Below, piece by piece: positions 22,287 to 30,331 of a DNA stretch of 64,000 nt. The stretch covers positions 3,654,001-3,718,000 of the forward strand of contig NZ_CP048630.1 in assembly GCF_010669125.1 (NCBI RefSeq). The letters are read 5' to 3'. Position 1 is the stretch's first letter, and every line of letters begins with the position of its first letter. This DNA comes from Ancylobacter pratisalsi (lineage in GTDB: Bacteria; Pseudomonadota; Alphaproteobacteria; Rhizobiales; Xanthobacteraceae). A program made the position numbers and the translations under genes. The notes under the pieces are model-generated. The model was not told the origin of the DNA, ran no database searches, and saw only the letters and a list, made by a program, of their open reading frames with translations.

Positions 22287-23858
22287 ATGATCCCCACCGA
22301 TGCCGCCCCTAATCACGACACGATCCTCATCATCGATTTTGGTTCGCAGGTGACGCAGCTGATCGCACGGCGGGTCCGGGAAGCAGGGGTCTACTGTGAG
22401 ATCCATCCCTTCCAGAGCGCGGCCGAAGCCTTCGAGAAGCTGAAGCCGAAGGGAGTTATCCTCTCCGGTGGCCCGGCTTCGGTGACGACGGAAGGAAGCC
22501 CGCGCGCCCCGCAGGCGGTGTTTGAATCCGGCGTTCCCATTCTCGCCATCTGCTATGGCCAGCAGACCGCGGCACTGCAGCTGGGTGGGGTGGTCGAGGG
22601 CGGACATGCCGCCGAATTCGGCCGCGCGGACATCGAGATCAAGCATCCCAGCCCCCTGTTTGAGGGGTTCTGGGAGGTGGGCCAGCGCTATCCGGTATGG
22701 ATGAGCCATGGCGACCGCGTGACGGTTTTACCCGAAGGCTTTGTGGTCGCCGGCACGTCCGAGAATGCCCCGTTCGCCATTGCCCTCAATGAAGAGCGGC
22801 GCATCTACACGACCATGTTCCATCCCGAAGTGGTGCACACGCCTGACGGCGGCAAATTGCTCGCCAACTTCGTGCACAACATTGTCGGGCTCAAATCCGA
22901 CTGGAGCATGAAGGCCTATCGCGAGGAGGCCATCCGCCGCATCCGCGAGCAGGTCGGCGACGAGAAGGTGATCTGTGGCCTGTCGGGGGGCGTTGATTCC
23001 TCGGTGGCGGCGGTGCTGATCCACGAGGCGATCGGCGACCAGCTCACCTGCGTGTTCGTCGACCACGGCCTGTTGCGCCTTGGCGAGGCGGAGAAGGTCG
23101 TCACCCTGTTCCGCGACGCCTATAATATCCCGCTGGTGCACGTCGAAGCCGAGGAGTTGTTCCTGACAGCGCTTGAGGGCGTCACCGACCCGGAAGTGAA
23201 GCGAAAGACCATCGGCAAGCTGTTCATCGATGTGTTCGAGGACGAGGCCCGGAAGATCGGCGGCGCGGCCTTCCTTGCCCAGGGCACGCTCTACCCGGAT
23301 GTCATCGAGAGTGTCAGCTTCACGGGCGGCCCTTCGGTGACGATCAAAAGCCACCACAATGTCGGTGGCCTGCCCGAGCGGATGAACATGAAGCTCGTCG
23401 AGCCGTTGCGCGAGCTCTTCAAAGACGAGGTTCGTGCCCTCGGCCGCGAGCTCGGCCTGCCGGAGGTGTTTGTCGGCCGTCATCCCTTCCCGGGACCGGG
23501 CCTTGCCATTCGCTGCCCTGGCGAGATTACCCGCGAGAAGCTCGACATCCTGCGTCTTGCTGACGAGATCTACCTGGAAGAGATCCGCCGCCATGGGCTC
23601 TATGACAAGATCTGGCAGGCGTTTGCCGTGATACTGCCGGTAAAGACCGTCGGCGTCATGGGCGACTATCGCACCTACGACTATGTCGTCGGCCTGCGCG
23701 CCGTGACCTCGGTGGACGGCATGACGGCGGATTTCTATCCGTTCGACATGACCTTCCTCGGCCGCGTCGCGACCCGTATCGTCAACGAGGTGAAGGGCGT
23801 CAATCGCGTGGTCTACGACGTAACCTCGAAGCCTCCTGGCACGATCGAGTGGGAATGA
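22287..23858 (+). CDS. guaA: GMP synthase (glutamine-hydrolysing)
   Basis: The 523-residue enzyme is complete. Its class I glutamine amidotransferase domain has Cys89 in ILAICYGQQ and His179/Glu181 in MFHPEVVH. The ATP-pyrophosphatase domain has the P-loop SGGVDSS at residues 233-239, and the C-terminal dimerisation domain ends in PPGTIEWE. It converts XMP to GMP. The start at 22287 gives the normal family length; an in-frame ATG at 22242 adds 15 residues. The 3' end borders the integrase gene of a mobile element, and guaA 3' ends are known ICE attachment sites. Confidence 0.97.
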   Translation: MIPTDAAPNHDTILIIDFGSQVTQLIARRVREAGVYCEIHPFQSAAEAFEKLKPKGVILSGGPASVTTEGSPRAPQAVFESGVPILAICYGQQTAALQLGGVVEGGHAAEFGRADIEIKHPSPLFEGFWEVGQRYPVWMSHGDRVTVLPEGFVVAGTSENAPFAIALNEERRIYTTMFHPEVVHTPDGGKLLANFVHNIVGLKSDWSMKAYREEAIRRIREQVGDEKVICGLSGGVDSSVAAVLIHEAIGDQLTCVFVDHGLLRLGEAEKVVTLFRDAYNIPLVHVEAEELFLTALEGVTDPEVKRKTIGKLFIDVFEDEARKIGGAAFLAQGTLYPDVIESVSFTGGPSVTIKSHHNVGGLPERMNMKLVEPLRELFKDEVRALGRELGLPEVFVGRHPFPGPGLAIRCPGEITREKLDILRLADEIYLEEIRRHGLYDKIWQAFAVILPVKTVGVMGDYRTYDYVVGLRAVTSVDGMTADFYPFDMTFLGRVATRIVNEVKGVNRVVYDVTSKPPGTIEWE

Positions 23859-23861
23859 TTC
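23820..23861 (+). other. Presumed chromosomal attachment site at the 3' end of guaA (left end of the ICE)
   Basis: The last codons of guaA are the boundary between conserved chromosomal genes and the mobile element: 294 bases later comes a tyrosine recombinase gene in the same orientation. In Mesorhizobium ICEs the recombinase IntG is known to use the guaA 3' end and leave the gene intact. Here guaA is also intact. The core repeat cannot be delimited because no second copy of the guaA tail was found in the window, so the exact crossover bases are inferred. Confidence 0.55.
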
Positions 23862-24022
23862 AGACCTATCCGAACGCCGCCGAATTTACGCTGAAGTACG
23901 ATCTAACAAACTGAAAACAAAAATAAATTTCTTCTGTGCCTATCGACATCTATCGGTGGGCATAGATCGCATTCGGCGGCCCCGCTGACGGGCCTTGCCC
24001 CCATTGATCAACCGGAAAAACG

Positions 24023-24066
24023 AAAGTACCGTCAGGAGCAATGAGGCTCATGACGGTACTTTTTTT
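24023..24066 (+). terminator. Hairpin with T-tract between guaA and the integrase gene
   Basis: AAAGTACCGTCA (24023-24034) and TGACGGTACTTT (24051-24062) form a perfect 12-bp stem; GAGC/GCTC inside the loop extend it. The right arm runs into a T-tract to 24066, so it has the form of an intrinsic terminator. The right-arm sequence recurs at 24123-24135 (TGACGGTACTTTT), directly before the integrase start. The repeats may therefore also be recombinase or excisionase arm sites. No gene is seen in 23859-24152. Confidence 0.6.
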
Positions 24067-24152
24067 GATATAAGACGCTGAATTATAATCGCTTTCTACG
24101 CCATAGGCCTCCAAAAACCGCGTGACGGTACTTTTCCGCAAGGAGGCCCGAA

Positions 24153-25409
24153 ATGTTGACCGATGCAGCACTCAAGTGCTTGAAACCAAAAGCCAAAATG
24201 TACAAGGTATCTGATCGTGACGGCATGTATGTGCGCGTTGCACCGTCGGGCGCCATCTCGTTCAGGCTCGACTATCGGCTGAACGGCAGGCGGGAGACCG
24301 TCTATCTCGGTAGGTATGCCCGTGACGGGATATCGCTCGCCAGGGCTCGCGAGTTATGCATCGACGCGCGGCGCGCGATCGCCGAAGGGCGGTCCCCCGC
24401 CATCGAGAAGCAGCGGGAGAAGCGCCGGATCAAGGAAGCAAAGAGCTTCGGCCAGTTCGGCGAGAAATGGCTGACCAACGCGACCATGGCTGATAGCACC
24501 CGCGCGATGCGCCGCTCCATCTTTGAGCGCGAACTCATGCCCGTCTGGCGGAATCGTCTCCTGACAGAGATCACTCCCGATGATCTGCGCGCTCACTGCG
24601 GCAAGATCGTCGAACGGGGAGCGCCAGCGACCGCCATCCATGTGCGGGATATCCTGAAGCAAATCTACGGCTTCGCCATTCTGCACGGCGAGAAGGTCGC
24701 CAACCCGGCCGATGACGTCGGTCCGGCCTCGATCGCGACCTTCACGCCGAAGGACCGCGCACTTTCGCCCGCCGAGATTCGCATCATGTTCAAACAGCTC
24801 GAGCATGTCGCGACATTGCCGACGATCCGCCTCGGCATGAAACTTTTCCTCCTCACCATGGTCCGGAAGAGCGAGTTGCAGGATGCAGTGTGGGACGAGA
24901 TCGATTTCGACAACGCCGTCTGGACCATCCCGAAGGAGCGCATGAAGCGGTCGAAGCCGCACAACGTCTACCTGTGCCGACAGACGTTGGATATCATGAT
25001 CGCGCTCAAGACCTGCTCTGGGAACTCTCGATACCTGTTGCCGTCCCGGTACGACGCGGACGCGCCGATGTCGCGCGCGACCTTTAATCGGGTCACCTAT
25101 GCCGTCGTCGAACAGGCCAAGAAGGAGGGGCTGCCGCTGGAGCCTTTCACGGTCCATGATCTGCGGCGGACGGGCTCGACGCTGCTAAATGAGCTGGGCT
25201 TTAACAGCGACTGGATCGAAAAGTGCCTGGCGCACGAGGACGGGCGCTCATCGCGCGGCGTTTACAACAAGGCCGAGTATGAGGTGCAGCGCCGGCATAT
25301 GATGCAGCAGTGGGCGGATACCGTGGATGCCTGGATCGACGGTCGGAAGCACGCCCCAACGCTTCTGCCGACAGCTATGCCTGTGATGGAGCTTGATCCC
25401 GCCCTTTGA
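24153..25409 (+). CDS. Tyrosine recombinase/integrase with DUF4102 arm-binding domain (IntG-like candidate)
   Basis: This 418-residue P4-type integrase has an N-terminal DUF4102 domain (residues 1-85), a core-binding SAM-like domain (about 98-190) and the catalytic domain. Catalytic residues are visible: Arg238 in TMVRKSEL, a lysine near 263-266, His335 and Arg338 in HDLRRTGS, His361 in LAHED, and the nucleophile Tyr371 in GVYNKAEY. The start has AAGGAGG 6 bases upstream. It follows guaA in the same direction, so it should integrate and excise the ICE at the guaA 3' end. It converges with and overlaps an AlpA-like gene. Confidence 0.9.
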   Translation: MLTDAALKCLKPKAKMYKVSDRDGMYVRVAPSGAISFRLDYRLNGRRETVYLGRYARDGISLARARELCIDARRAIAEGRSPAIEKQREKRRIKEAKSFGQFGEKWLTNATMADSTRAMRRSIFERELMPVWRNRLLTEITPDDLRAHCGKIVERGAPATAIHVRDILKQIYGFAILHGEKVANPADDVGPASIATFTPKDRALSPAEIRIMFKQLEHVATLPTIRLGMKLFLLTMVRKSELQDAVWDEIDFDNAVWTIPKERMKRSKPHNVYLCRQTLDIMIALKTCSGNSRYLLPSRYDADAPMSRATFNRVTYAVVEQAKKEGLPLEPFTVHDLRRTGSTLLNELGFNSDWIEKCLAHEDGRSSRGVYNKAEYEVQRRHMMQQWADTVDAWIDGRKHAPTLLPTAMPVMELDPAL

Positions 25410-25659
25410 TCGGTCGGGTCTTGCGCTTGGTGACGTCGGGGTGCTGTGCTCGACGGATCGGGGCAGTCCGCCGCGCCGTCAGCCAGGCCTCGACCTCGGC
25501 GAGGTCCCAAACAATACACCGTGGTGAGAGCGCGAACCGACGGGGAAATTCACCACGCTGCTCCATTTCATAAATCGTGCTGTCAGCCATCGGCACCATC
25601 TCGCGCAACTGGTGGCGCCGGATTGTTCGCCTGATTTGGGGAGCTTCGGTCTTCGGCAT
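25375..25659 (-). CDS. AlpA-family DNA-binding protein (putative excisionase/RDF)
   Basis: The 94-residue protein has a MerR/AlpA-type winged helix: IRRHQLREMVPMADSTIYEM for the helix-turn-helix and WDLAEVEAWLTAR for the typical end of the domain, followed by a basic tail. Proteins of this family act as recombination directionality factors or transcription activators of P4-type integrases. It starts at ATG 25659 with GGAG 8 bases upstream. Its 3' end overlaps the 3' end of the convergent integrase gene by 35 bases, which fits a functional pair. Confidence 0.75.
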   Translation of the reverse strand: MPKTEAPQIRRTIRRHQLREMVPMADSTIYEMEQRGEFPRRFALSPRCIVWDLAEVEAWLTARRTAPIRRAQHPDVTKRKTRPIKGRDQAPSQA

Positions 25660-25873
25660 TCTCAATCTCCTTCGTTGCTGAGGCGATTGAGAACGATAGA
25701 TGTCGGTACCGGAAGCCCCCTCGAACTGCCCTGCGGCATTTTCGGGCTATAGCGTACACATCGGCGGGTTCTTCCTGACTGCTAGGTGCAGCATAGGGAC
25801 GAATAGGGTCTGATGGACAAGCTCGAAACGTGTGCAGCCCGCCACGTGGGGACGCATTCAGTAAACGCGACTC

Positions 25874-25940
25874 CCTTCAAAATCCGGTTCCGCAAGGAGT
25901 GTCGGTTCGATTCCGACCACCCGTACCATCCTTCAAAATC
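25874..25940 (+). pseudogene. 3'-half tRNA scar (class II, Leu-like) flanked by an 11-bp direct repeat
   Basis: Bases 25878-25928 read as the 3' half of a long-variable-arm tRNA: anticodon-side AAAATCCGG, a variable arm with TTCCGCAAGGAGT, a perfect T-arm GTCGG-TTCGATT-CCGAC, acceptor strand CACCCGT, A, and CCA. The 5' half does not pair: the anticodon stem lacks CCGGA, and the best acceptor partner (ACGTGTG at 25828) mismatches and is followed by unrelated sequence. CCTTCAAAATC is repeated at 25874-25884 and 25930-25940, flanking the fragment. It is probably an old attachment-site remnant, not a working tRNA. Confidence 0.65.
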
Positions 25941-26008
25941 TGGCCGAAACTCAGCGAGCTGGCGCAGCAGAGCGGCTATGGGCGTCGTCCGACATCGACG
26001 GAGACCCA

Positions 26009-26791
26009 ATGCCGCGTCATGAATTCTACTTGCCGGTAAAGCGTGAGCTCGCGATGCGAGCGGCGCATTTCTGTTCAAACCCACAATGCCTTCGGTTGAC
26101 CGCGGGGCCTCGATCAGGCGGGGAGCGCGGCCTGGGAACCGGGCATGCGGCGCATATCTGCGCGGCGGCCGAGGGCGGTCCGCGGTACGATCGAGACCAG
26201 AGCGAAACTGCACGCCGGTCGGCGGCCAACGGACTTTGGCTTTGCCGCGAGTGCGGCGACATGGTCGACAAGGACATCGGAGGCTTCCGGGCGGAGCAGT
26301 TGCGGGCTTGGAAGCAAGACCACGAGACCATGATCGCCGAAGTACGCCAACATGGCTGGTCGAGCAGCATTGAGTTGCTGCGATCAGGCCAGATGGCGCC
26401 CGGCCTAGCGCGAGAGATCATCGCCCTAATTGAGGACCGCCGAACCTTCTGGGCCAGGTTCGACGCTGAATTCCCTGACCGGGTGCGGATGTCTATTGAG
26501 GGCTTCCGGCATGATCTCACACGCCTCCGTCGCGATTGCGCCGCCGGCAGTCCGCTCGACGTAGTGATCGTCGCGCTCGGGCAGACAGTTCGGCATTTCT
26601 TCGATACGGTCGAACGGTTCGACCTCACCACTTTGCGATGCGACAGTGGCGACCCCGATTGGCGTGCTTTCGAAGCGGCGCTCAGAGCGCTCCGAAAGTC
26701 GATCGGCTATCAGACCGCTGCGTTGGCGGATTCATACGCCATCCCCATGCAGGGTGAGTACGCAGGCTATTTGCCCCGGATCTCGGAATAA
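26009..26791 (+). CDS. HNH endonuclease-domain protein
   Basis: The N-terminal 110 residues form an HNH fold with a zinc ribbon: Cys22 and Cys27 (CSNPQC), His46 and His49 in GHAAHICAAAEGGPRYD, Asn74 in ANGLWLCREC, and Cys79/Cys82. The remaining 150 residues are alpha-helical and not recognised. Similar HNH modules, with AAHI, GGPRY, NGxWLC and WK motifs, are often the nuclease part of phage-defence genes. It stands alone on the plus strand just after the tRNA scar, with GGAG before its ATG. The role as a defence nuclease is inferred. Confidence 0.75.
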   Translation: MPRHEFYLPVKRELAMRAAHFCSNPQCLRLTAGPRSGGERGLGTGHAAHICAAAEGGPRYDRDQSETARRSAANGLWLCRECGDMVDKDIGGFRAEQLRAWKQDHETMIAEVRQHGWSSSIELLRSGQMAPGLAREIIALIEDRRTFWARFDAEFPDRVRMSIEGFRHDLTRLRRDCAAGSPLDVVIVALGQTVRHFFDTVERFDLTTLRCDSGDPDWRAFEAALRALRKSIGYQTAALADSYAIPMQGEYAGYLPRISE

Positions 26792-26835
26792 GCGCTAGCC
26801 TCGTCGGTCGACTGAGTATGGCCTCTGTCGAGGCC

Positions 26836-28086
26836 TCACGTCCGAGCGAACTGCGCACCCTGTCGCAGCGTGTAGTCGGGAAGCTGAAGTAAGCTATGCA
26901 CCCGCCGCGATTGTTCGCCGTGCGACCCGGCACTTTCCGATGACTGCAGCGCGAGCAGCGCTTGGTTGCGCGCGTCGAGTTCTTCTGACGTACGCGGCAA
27001 CAGGAAACCGCCGCCGCCGCCGGCCAATGCCTGGTTAGCTTCGACGAACGGCCGCGTAATTTGTTCGTACGCCGTAAAGGCTTCGGCTGGATCCGCATGG
27101 GTCGCCAGTTCTCCGGCAAGTACATAGGCGCCGACCAGCGCCAGGCTTGAGCCCTGTCCCGACAGGAAAGATGCTGCATAGGCGGCGTCGCCGACCAGCG
27201 CCACGCGGCCCGAGGACCAGCGCGGCATATGAATCTGGCTCACCGTGTCGAAGTAAAGATCGTCCGAACACTGCATTGCCTCGACTAGGCGGGGGACTTC
27301 CCAGCCGCCCGGGGCGAACACTTCGGCTGTCCGTTGGCGTTGCTTGTCGATGTCGGGGTCCGAAAGGAAAGGGGGCTCGATGCTGGCGAAGGTCAAAAAG
27401 GCGTGGAGCGTGTCGCTGTCGCCGACCGCGTATACTCCCGCCATGCGGCCCGGTTCGGCAAAGGTGACGCCTTCGTGCGACAGACCGAGGTCGTTGGGCA
27501 CTGAGAAGAGATTGAAGCAAAAGCCGAGATAGTGGCTGAACCTCGCTTCCGGCCCGAACACCAGCGCGCGCGTGTTCGAATGCAGGCCATCTGCGCCAAC
27601 GACTACGTCGAACCGGCCTTGAGCGCCGCTCTTGAAGCGGACGTCTACCCCAGCGCCGTCATCGTCCAGCGTGTCGATGGAGTCATTGAATCGATAGCGG
27701 ATCGTCGTGTCGCGCGTCAGAACATACAGGGACGAGGTCAGTGCGCCGCGCGGCAACTCAATGTCATGACCGGACACGCCGCCGGTCAAGGCTTCTGGCC
27801 TGATGACGCCGATCGGTGCGCCGACCGCATCCACGAAGGTCAATTTCTGCGCGTTGATATGGGCCGCCTGGAGTTGTGGAATCAGACCCATACGCTGGAC
27901 GACGTCGATCGCGGTGCCCCGCACGTCGATCGGATAACCACCGCTGCGGACAGCATCGGCGCGCTCAACCACGGTGACATCGAAGCCATATTGGTTGAGC
28001 CAGTAAGCAAGGGCCGGCCCAGCGATACTCGCGCCGGAGATCAGCACGGTCCTGCGGGACAACTTGGAAGCGATCGTAGCGAGCAT
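26836..28086 (-). CDS. FAD-dependent monooxygenase (TetX/PHBH-like)
   Basis: The 416-residue protein has the GxGxxG-type FAD motif as VLISGASIAGPALAYWL, the DG motif in VVVGADGLHSNTRALVF, and the second FAD contact VALVGDAAYAASFLSGQGSS. The pattern is that of class A flavin monooxygenases such as TetX and aromatic hydroxylases; the substrate is unknown. ATG 28086 has AAGG upstream and matches the family start. Two palindromes lie in its upstream region, and one shares a motif with the TetR gene promoter, so it is probably controlled by that regulator. Confidence 0.85.
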   Translation of the reverse strand: MLATIASKLSRRTVLISGASIAGPALAYWLNQYGFDVTVVERADAVRSGGYPIDVRGTAIDVVQRMGLIPQLQAAHINAQKLTFVDAVGAPIGVIRPEALTGGVSGHDIELPRGALTSSLYVLTRDTTIRYRFNDSIDTLDDDGAGVDVRFKSGAQGRFDVVVGADGLHSNTRALVFGPEARFSHYLGFCFNLFSVPNDLGLSHEGVTFAEPGRMAGVYAVGDSDTLHAFLTFASIEPPFLSDPDIDKQRQRTAEVFAPGGWEVPRLVEAMQCSDDLYFDTVSQIHMPRWSSGRVALVGDAAYAASFLSGQGSSLALVGAYVLAGELATHADPAEAFTAYEQITRPFVEANQALAGGGGGFLLPRTSEELDARNQALLALQSSESAGSHGEQSRRVHSLLQLPDYTLRQGAQFART

Positions 28087-28105
28087 CTTAGCCACCTTCC
28101 TTTTA

Positions 28106-28123
28106 AGATACACAATCGTATCT
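28106..28123. promoter_or_regulatory. Palindrome upstream of the FAD monooxygenase gene
   Basis: AGATAC-6-GTATCT is a perfect 6-bp inverted repeat with a 6-base spacer, 20 bases before the monooxygenase start. Its TTAAGATAC half resembles the TTAAGATGC half-sites found upstream of the TetR gene. It is a plausible operator for the TetR protein encoded next door. Confidence 0.55.
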
Positions 28124-28151
28124 AACGTCTCGCGCGCGCTCCGGTCAATAG

Positions 28152-28167
28152 GATGCATTGTTGCATC
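28152..28167. promoter_or_regulatory. Second palindrome upstream of the FAD monooxygenase gene
   Basis: GATGCA-TTGT-TGCATC is a perfect inverted repeat. On the minus strand it reads AAGATGCA, the same core as in the two long arms upstream of the TetR gene (28885-28951). It lies about 65 bases before the monooxygenase start and is a candidate operator. Confidence 0.55.
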
Positions 28168-28281
28168 TTGTGGCGGGGCGATGAGGTAACCCCGGGCGAA
28201 GTCGCGAAGCGGCTAAGGAAAAATGCTAACGATACAGCTCTGTCCGGCTTCAGGGGGAAGCCATTTTAAAGCCCTAACAAA

Positions 28282-28884
28282 TCAGCCCTCTGCCTTGGCG
28301 GCAGCCAGTGGCAGGAATATTGTGTCTATAATCTCTACAATCAGCGCGCTCGAAACAGGCTTGTGCGTCATGATCAATTCGTGGCGGAAAAGGTCGAGAG
28401 GCAGGGATGATATCCGCGGTGTCATTTTGCCTTGATCGAGCTCTCCCCGGTCAACTCCGCGCTGCAGCACCTCTCGCAGTTTGCTACCGTCTGCCAATTT
28501 CCTCTGAAGATCGACCAGGCTTGAATTGGTCTCGACGAAGTAGTCGTTCATTGAAAAGAGGACCTTCGCCATAGTCCTCGTGCCACGCTCGGAGAGTTTT
28601 TGAAAGAGAACCATCAGCTCGGCCCGGACATTTCCGAGATCCGGCACGTCGATAGGATTGTTTTTGTTGTAGTGTCCAATGGCGGCGACGGCCAGATCAG
28701 GCCGGCTCGGCCATCGGCGCGCCAAAACAGGACGACTTGTGCCCGCCCGCTTGGCCACACCTTCCATCGTGAAGCTGGTATATCCATGGTCCAACAGTTC
28801 CGCCCAGGCTGCGCAGAGGATCGCTTCCTCGAGCGCGCGTCCGCGTCGCCTCCCACCTTCGTTAATATCCATGCGCCTTTCCAT
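28282..28884 (-). CDS. TetR/AcrR-family transcriptional regulator
   Basis: This 200-residue protein has an N-terminal TetR helix-turn-helix (about residues 20-65, with YTSFTMEGVAKRAGTSRPVL) and a helical ligand domain. It lies between the FAD monooxygenase gene (same strand, downstream) and the divergent 2-hydroxyacid dehydrogenase gene. A long inverted repeat covers the region just upstream of its start. It therefore probably represses both neighbours and itself until an aromatic or similar ligand binds. The ligand is unknown. Confidence 0.85.
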   Translation of the reverse strand: MERRMDINEGGRRRGRALEEAILCAAWAELLDHGYTSFTMEGVAKRAGTSRPVLARRWPSRPDLAVAAIGHYNKNNPIDVPDLGNVRAELMVLFQKLSERGTRTMAKVLFSMNDYFVETNSSLVDLQRKLADGSKLREVLQRGVDRGELDQGKMTPRISSLPLDLFRHELIMTHKPVSSALIVEIIDTIFLPLAAAKAEG

Positions 28885-28951
28885 TAAGATGCACCTATGA
28901 TTCTTATTGACGTCGACGCCGCCAACATATAGGAATCATAAATGCATCTTA
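28885..28951. promoter_or_regulatory. Long inverted repeat in the TetR/dehydrogenase divergent promoter
   Basis: Arms at 28885-28907 and 28929-28951 (23 bases each, spacer 21) are inverted copies with three mismatches. Each arm starts with TAAGATGCA and contains TATGATTC or its close variant. The repeat covers most of the space between the divergent starts at 28884 and 28969, so a bound repressor would block both promoters. Confidence 0.65.
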
Positions 28952-28968
28952 TTTAATCGGGAAGCAAT

Positions 28969-29997
28969 ATGTCCGCTCATCCCACATCTTCCATAAAACC
29001 GGAGGGCTGCAGGCCCAAGGTGGCGATACTCGACGACTACGCCCGCGTTGCCCTCGACCTCGCCGACTGGTCGTTTGTCCAGAACAGGGCGGACATAACG
29101 GTTTTTGACCGTCACTTCTCCGAGGACGAGGCCGTCGAGGCGCTGCAATCGTTCGACGTGGTTTGTACGCTGCGCGAGCGCATGGCTTTTCCGCGCACCC
29201 TGATCGAGCGGCTGCCGAACCTGAAGCTGATCACAATCGTTGGCATGAGCCTGCCGAACCTAGACTTGGCCGCCGCTAGCGAACGAGGCATCCTGGTGGT
29301 CCACCCGGACTTCGCCAATCCTGCATTCGCCGCCGCGGGCACCGGGGTCCCGGAGTTGGCATGGGGGTTGTTGATGGCGACCGTGCGCAATCTGGCCGAG
29401 GAACATCGACGCATGCGCGAGGGCGGGTGGCAGGCCGCCGCAGGCATTACGCTGCACGGCAAGACACTCGGCCTTCTCGGTCTCGGCAGGCTCGGCAAAC
29501 GCATGGCCGAATACGCCAAAATGTTCGGGATGGACGTCATTGCCTGGAGCCAGAACCTAACCGAAGAGACTGCGGCAGCGGTCGATGTGCGCCGGGTCGA
29601 GAAGGAGGCTCTCTTCAGAGAATCCGACGTGATCTCGATCGGCCTGGTGCTGTCGGAACGCACGCAAGGTCTCGTTGCCGGACCCGAGTTGGCCCTGATG
29701 AAGCCAAGCGCCTATTTGATTAACATCTCCAGGGGCCCGATCGTTGATGAGGCGGCTCTGATCGCCGCGCTCAACACCGGACAGATCGCCGGAGCGGGCC
29801 TGGACGTTTATGACGTCGAACCGCCCCCGGCCGATTATCCGTTGCGGTCTGTACCGAATGTTACGCTGTCTCCGCACCTTGGATACGTCACCCGCGAACT
29901 CCTCGCCGTGATCTATCTCGAAACCGCAAACGGCGTGGCGGCGTGGCTGGATGGAAACCCTGTTCGGATCGTGAACCGCGACGCACTGCAGTTCTAA
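28969..29997 (+). CDS. D-2-hydroxyacid dehydrogenase family protein
   Basis: The 342-residue protein has the NAD-binding motif LGLLGLGRLGKRMAEYAKM (about residues 164-182), the arginine motif LINISRGPIVDEAALI, and the catalytic histidine in LSPHLGYVTRE. This is the D-isomer-specific hydroxyacid dehydrogenase family, close to phosphoglycerate dehydrogenase-like members. It diverges from the TetR gene and shares its palindromic control region. Substrate and pathway are unknown; a link to the product of the neighbouring monooxygenase is only a guess. Confidence 0.85.
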   Translation: MSAHPTSSIKPEGCRPKVAILDDYARVALDLADWSFVQNRADITVFDRHFSEDEAVEALQSFDVVCTLRERMAFPRTLIERLPNLKLITIVGMSLPNLDLAAASERGILVVHPDFANPAFAAAGTGVPELAWGLLMATVRNLAEEHRRMREGGWQAAAGITLHGKTLGLLGLGRLGKRMAEYAKMFGMDVIAWSQNLTEETAAAVDVRRVEKEALFRESDVISIGLVLSERTQGLVAGPELALMKPSAYLINISRGPIVDEAALIAALNTGQIAGAGLDVYDVEPPPADYPLRSVPNVTLSPHLGYVTRELLAVIYLETANGVAAWLDGNPVRIVNRDALQF

Positions 29998-30331
29998 AAC
30001 TTCAGTAGGAGAGACCGTCTTGGCGGATTTCCGGATTCCGGCCTCGCTCCATCGTCAGAAGTGGAGCGTCCGGTAAGGGGCGCTGTCGTCGCACGCATTG
30101 GGCCGCCACGCGCTTCAACAATCTTGCTGCGCTGCGGCACTCGCCTGTGGTGGCCATCCCGGCCCCAGGACTCGAGAAGGGGCCGTAGAGATGTATACAA
30201 AGTCCTTTGGTGGCCCCGAGCCCGCGATTAAAATATTGTCGGCCGCTTGGTTCTCACCTGCGCTCGCGACCCGCATGGTCGCGATCAGGCTACTGAACGC
30301 GGGACCGAAAGTTTCCGGATTGCGGTGATTT
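29998..30331. other. Intergenic region, no gene recognised
   Basis: These 334 bases between the hydroxyacid dehydrogenase and LysR genes hold short open frames with no family resemblance. I see no tRNA, clear terminator or repeat in them. A short AT-rich patch lies near 30228-30240. Confidence 0.4.

Noticed and set aside
23950-24171. 73-codon minus-strand frame upstream of int
   Set aside because: It is made mostly of the repeated GTACCGTCA elements and overlaps the int start. No family resemblance and no start signal.
25782-26213. Minus-strand frame encoding GWYGWSESNRHSLRNRI
   Set aside because: This is the well-known false translation across a tRNA 3' half. It supports the tRNA scar, not a protein gene.
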